Of a stretch of DNA of 64,000 bases, positions 32,661 through 64,000 are shown one piece after another. The notes under the pieces were generated by a model that did not search any database, was not told the DNA's origin, and worked only from the letters and a program-made list of their open reading frames with translations. Each line of letters starts with the position of its first letter. The first letter of the stretch is position 1. Source of the DNA: Leptasterias polaris (Eukaryota > Echinodermata > Asteroidea > Forcipulatida > Asteriidae); the NCBI GenBank assembly GCA_037783415.1, contig JAZGTN010000035.1, positions 3,720,001-3,784,000 of the forward strand, written 5' to 3'. A program made the translations under genes and the position numbers.

Positions 32661-34796
32661 GAATTACAAACTAAAACAAAACTTTTAATCAAATAAATAG
32701 AAATATATTAATTTCTTAATTTTCGGGGTACTGTATTCTCAAATTTGAGCAAAGGCCGTAATGATTGTTATGTTTTTGGGTTTTTTGCCACATGTAAACA
32801 AAGCAATACACGCTTGAAATGAAAATTTTGAATATTTTGACAGAATGTCAGATCTTGGTTTTTCACTTTGCCATCTACTGTGGCTTTTCCAAAGCTTATC
32901 ATGCTCGGATGTTCTTTCGGCAGCGTTGCATCACCGACCCCAAGTACATTTGTAATTTTTTATTGACCCATTATTTGCTTCTTCACAAACTTCTCTTAGA
33001 CAACTAAAAAACATTTTCTATTGCTCTGGTGTAACTTATTTGTAACATTTATATTATTATCACAAGATGATAGACGAAAGATACATTTGTAAACTGGTTT
33101 GAATGCAACATAATTTTTCCCTTAAGAAAGTAGACATTTTTAGGGGGCATGTCTTTGGAAATTTTCACTGTAAAGTTCCTTTTCTGTATTGATCTGTTTT
33201 AAAACTCATGCTCATGTGCATTACACAGTCAAAAAGCTGTCCTAATCATAGTGATTATTTAACCCACTGGAGACGGTAACAGTGGCTTGTATCAACAGGT
33301 CAATAGCGCTCGCAGTTGCATGATTTGACCTCTTTTCCACTCAACCCCAAAAGTCACTGAAAAGAGTTAGCCTATTTCCGGAGTCAGCAATTTCTAGTGT
33401 TACCCATGCTAACATCTACATTTCTAAAACGAAACCAAGTTTCTGTTTTGCATTGTTTTTTTCAGACTTATTTAATACAGACAAAATTTGAGTCATAAAA
33501 TCAACAATAATTAGCCAGGTCTGGGTGTATTGTCGTGATTATAATACAGATCATGAATGGTGGTCTTTAAAGCGTTATAGGGGGACTCTCGTCGTTATCA
33601 TACATTGTAGCAGGCCTGCTGGTGTACAAAATGTACATCTATGAACTCTAACCCAGGAACTGCACGCGCGCTCATGCTAGCCATCCCATCACAACTGGCG
33701 CCATCAGTATTATATTGTACTGTGCATCCAGCGCACGTGCAACAACCAAGTTCATAATTCGTTGTATTACAGGTAGGCCTACATGTACAGCCATGACTTG
33801 ATTGTGAGTCATGACTACAGTCTCCCTATAAACATGCACCAAATGCACTCAAAGATAAATAGTTTCTGTTGTCTTCGGTTTTACATTCATTTCTGTATAA
33901 TCATCACAAAACGCCCAGACATTGCTAGTATTGTTCATTTCTTTAAAAAAAAAAATGTTTAGTAAAAATGTCAACAGAAATAACATGAAACAGAAAATTT
34001 TGTTTTGTGTTGAGAAATTGGGATACAATGTTAACATACTACATTGGAAAATTTTATATCCTGACATGACCTTTACATTTGTACATTGACCTCTTTATGT
34101 AAATAGAAGTAGGTCAAACCTTGCGGCTGTTTGCGGTCCCTAGTGTATGAGCATATTGTACAAGCTATGAAAGCTGCTATGGTCTCTTATGGGTTAAACA
34201 ACACATTCTGTCATTGATGAAATTTAAAAAAAATATTTCTAAATAGTAAATACATCAAAAAAGGAAGAAATATTAGCATTTTAGTAAGGTTTTTTAGATT
34301 GCGCAGTTTTTAGTAGCCCACAGGGCAAGTTGAAAAGTGGTGTTTACTAACCGATAGCATACATAAGACAATGTACATGTATGCCAAGCTAGTGTTAAGG
34401 GTGAGCCTTGAAAATGTGAAAGAATCCTACATGTAAAAAGCAACTAATTTGGTCAGGTTGATAGTTACATGTAGTTGGTACTGGCCTCAGTGTTTTGCCA
34501 TGAACATTGTTTTGCTTTGCATTCACATTCAGTAAACTTCAACAAAGGGAAATACGAACAGCTATAAATAATGGACGCTACATTATTGGATACTAATGTG
34601 CTGTGGGGCTGATATGTTTCCCAAACCATGATCAAATTGTGAAAATAATGATCTGCTGATGTTAAGATTATCATGTGAACAAAAATGAAGGCTACAGTCA
34701 AGTTGTCCTGTAATGTTATTGTTTAAGAAATAAACCACAAGGGAAACTGACCGTGTAAATATAACTCAATTTTGGGGTAAACAAAGATACATTGAG

Positions 34797-34885
34797 TAAA
34801 TCTGGATTTGAACCCGTGTCCTCCAGATTACATGTCACATGGTGGTGCTTTACAGAGTGAGCAATCTAGCCCTATGATGCCAGTC
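34797..34885 (-). mobile_element. tRNA-derived SINE head, minus strand
   Basis: The minus strand reads GGGCTAGATTGCTCACTCTG and later GGGTTCAAATCC, an A/B-box pair with tRNA-like spacing. It pairs in opposite orientation with 35066-35150. Confidence 0.5.
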
Positions 34886-35065
34886 AGCTTTTCACTAAAT
34901 ATTTGAAAAAAAGTTGATCTCTGTATTGCCGCTTCCTAGGTTTTATCTCGCATCTAAACTTGGGTGTGATCCCGGGTTGTATGCAATTAAAAGGTTGAAT
35001 AGCACCTGACTTGCACCCCCCACCCCCCATTGAACAAAGATATTGACAAAAAGAGAGAGACCGTC

Positions 35066-35150
35066 ATCATAGGGCTAGATTGCTGAGTTGGTTGAGCACC
35101 AGCACATTCATCTGGAGGTCACAGGTTCAAATCATGTCTGTTCAATTTTC
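35066..35150 (+). mobile_element. tRNA-derived SINE head, plus strand
   Basis: The sequence contains GGGCTAGATTGCTGAGTTGG and GTCACAGGTTCAAATC, an A/B-box pair. It shares CATCATAGGGCTAGATTGCT with the copy at 34797-34885. Confidence 0.5.
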
Positions 35151-36082
35151 TTTGTTCGAACCCAAACAATATTGTGTTAAATAAAAGAGTTGATGTAAAC
35201 ATGTCCATGTAGTGACACAATCAAACACTGAGCAAATACTTATGTTTTGAAGTTGAATGACTTATTTTACCTTTTTAATAAAGTTTCTCAGGAAAAATGT
35301 AGATATTAATTTACTTTTTGTTTGTTAATGAAGTGCACAAGAGTACAGTAAAATGATTAGATAAGCCTGTAATTTATGGGATGTGATGTCCCAGTAAAGT
35401 GACTTTCAGTATAGAACGAAAATAAATAACAACTTCCTCTGAATGAGAAAAAATAAATAAAATGTACTTATTTTATGTATGTTTCACTTCCCTCTTGGAT
35501 CAGGGAAAGGAACTGACGATAGTACCTCACTGTACTTGTGGTTTGAAGGGGGAAAAAATAATAATAATAAAAAATTGTAAATTTAGAAGCGTTCTCCCCA
35601 TTGATGTTTTCTTTTCAAGCAAATCCACTGAAGCAAAACTTCACATGCAGTGCATGTATTGTGACATTAGCTTACTTCACCATAACTCAAGTTTATGCCC
35701 ATTGAATGCCATGTAGACATGAACGTTTGGTTACTACAAGGAAGTAATTTGACTTACACGTCTGGCGCACAGTAAATTTTACATGTACTGTGAGCATGAT
35801 TAAAGTAATTTTATATTGAGTCATGTTCTGTGTTCATGTGTTGAATTTTTTCAACTCTGACTGAGAAGGACAGGTAAATCTGCTATTTTTTCTACATTGG
35901 AGTCTTTGGAGATATTTCAGACGGAAATATTTCATGGGTGGATTGATTAACTTAAACTTTATTTTGAGTGAGATTTCATACCGAAACTGATTAAATTTTG
36001 TTACAGAGGATTGTCAATCCATTTCTATGTTTCAATTATGGTTATTTTAACACACATCTGTTACAGAAACAGAGGGTCCAAG

Positions 36083-63811
<27,729 letters not shown>

Positions 63812-64000
63812 GTGAGTTTGCTCTGCCACTCTCTTATGAAGGAAGCCTACCATCATTGGATCCTTCATGACTTTCTGGGTTTTGGGTTGTTTTGTTTTTG
63901 TTTTGTTTTTTGGGGGGGGAAGGGTGGTTATGGGAAGTTGCCAATCACAAGGGTGTAACAACGGGCCACTCAAGGTGATGGCTTAAAGGTGGGAAAAAGT

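Larger units (their letters stand above)
20864..36082. other. Spacer between the two divergent genes
   Basis: No convincing coding exon was found in this stretch of about 15 kb. It consists of foldback elements, MITEs, minisatellites and tRNA-headed SINEs, annotated separately. The intervals 22500-24150, 24600-25600 and 33000-34700 show nothing recognisable beyond simple AT-rich sequence, poly-C tracts and scattered short frames. The regulatory regions of both genes should lie at its two ends, but no promoter motif could be fixed. Confidence 0.6.

Overview
The window looks like nuclear DNA of a marine deuterostome invertebrate, most likely an echinoderm (possibly a sea star). It is AT-rich, has short exons with GT-AG introns and many palindromic MITE-like elements, and holds a tRNA-Leu-headed SINE, a Ty3/gypsy remnant and an antisense rDNA fragment. 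The echinoderm call is inference from repeat style; nothing was searched.

The main content is a head-to-head pair of large type I receptor genes. Gene A is on the minus strand, from a signal-peptide exon at 20809-20863 down to about 688, and continues past the left edge. Gene B is on the plus strand, from a signal-peptide exon at 36083-36158 to a cytoplasmic exon ending at 63811, and continues past the right edge. I rebuilt both by hand from acceptor and donor sites. Reading phases agree across all 23 coding exons of gene B (3862 nt, about 1287 codons) and across all 19 of gene A except one damaged splice donor. The ectodomain alternates EGF-like and Ig-like modules (Ig1 to Ig3), then has a calcium-binding EGF, another EGF-like module, two more Ig domains and four fibronectin type III (FN3) domains. 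A polybasic furin-like site lies in the last FN3. Gene B adds a transmembrane helix and a basic juxtamembrane tail. The membrane-proximal half most resembles receptor tyrosine phosphatases, but the catalytic part is outside the window, so the family is inference.

Layout: 1-20863 is gene A; 20864-36082 is a spacer of about 15 kb without convincing genes, full of foldback elements; 36083-64000 is gene B. The two genes form the arms of a large inverted repeat, about 4837-18764 against 37424-49526. The arms are uneven. A block of about 4.9 kb (10321-15238 against about 39179-44144) is almost base-identical, introns and a 24-bp minisatellite included. The neighbouring arm sequence is visibly more diverged, and the first and membrane-proximal exons are much more diverged still. 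This suggests an old inverted gene pair whose middle was recently homogenised by arm-to-arm conversion, or an assembly problem.

Transposon structure is rich. A foldback element at 58462-60846, inside gene B, carries antisense 18S and 5.8S rDNA pieces. A 953-bp element at 1786-2738, inside gene A, is made of two inverted 42-bp arrays flanked by an 8-bp target-site duplication. Long hairpins lie at 27518-28288 and 30560-31600. A deleted Ty3/gypsy copy at 15501-17170 separates Ig1 from the next EGF exon in gene A.
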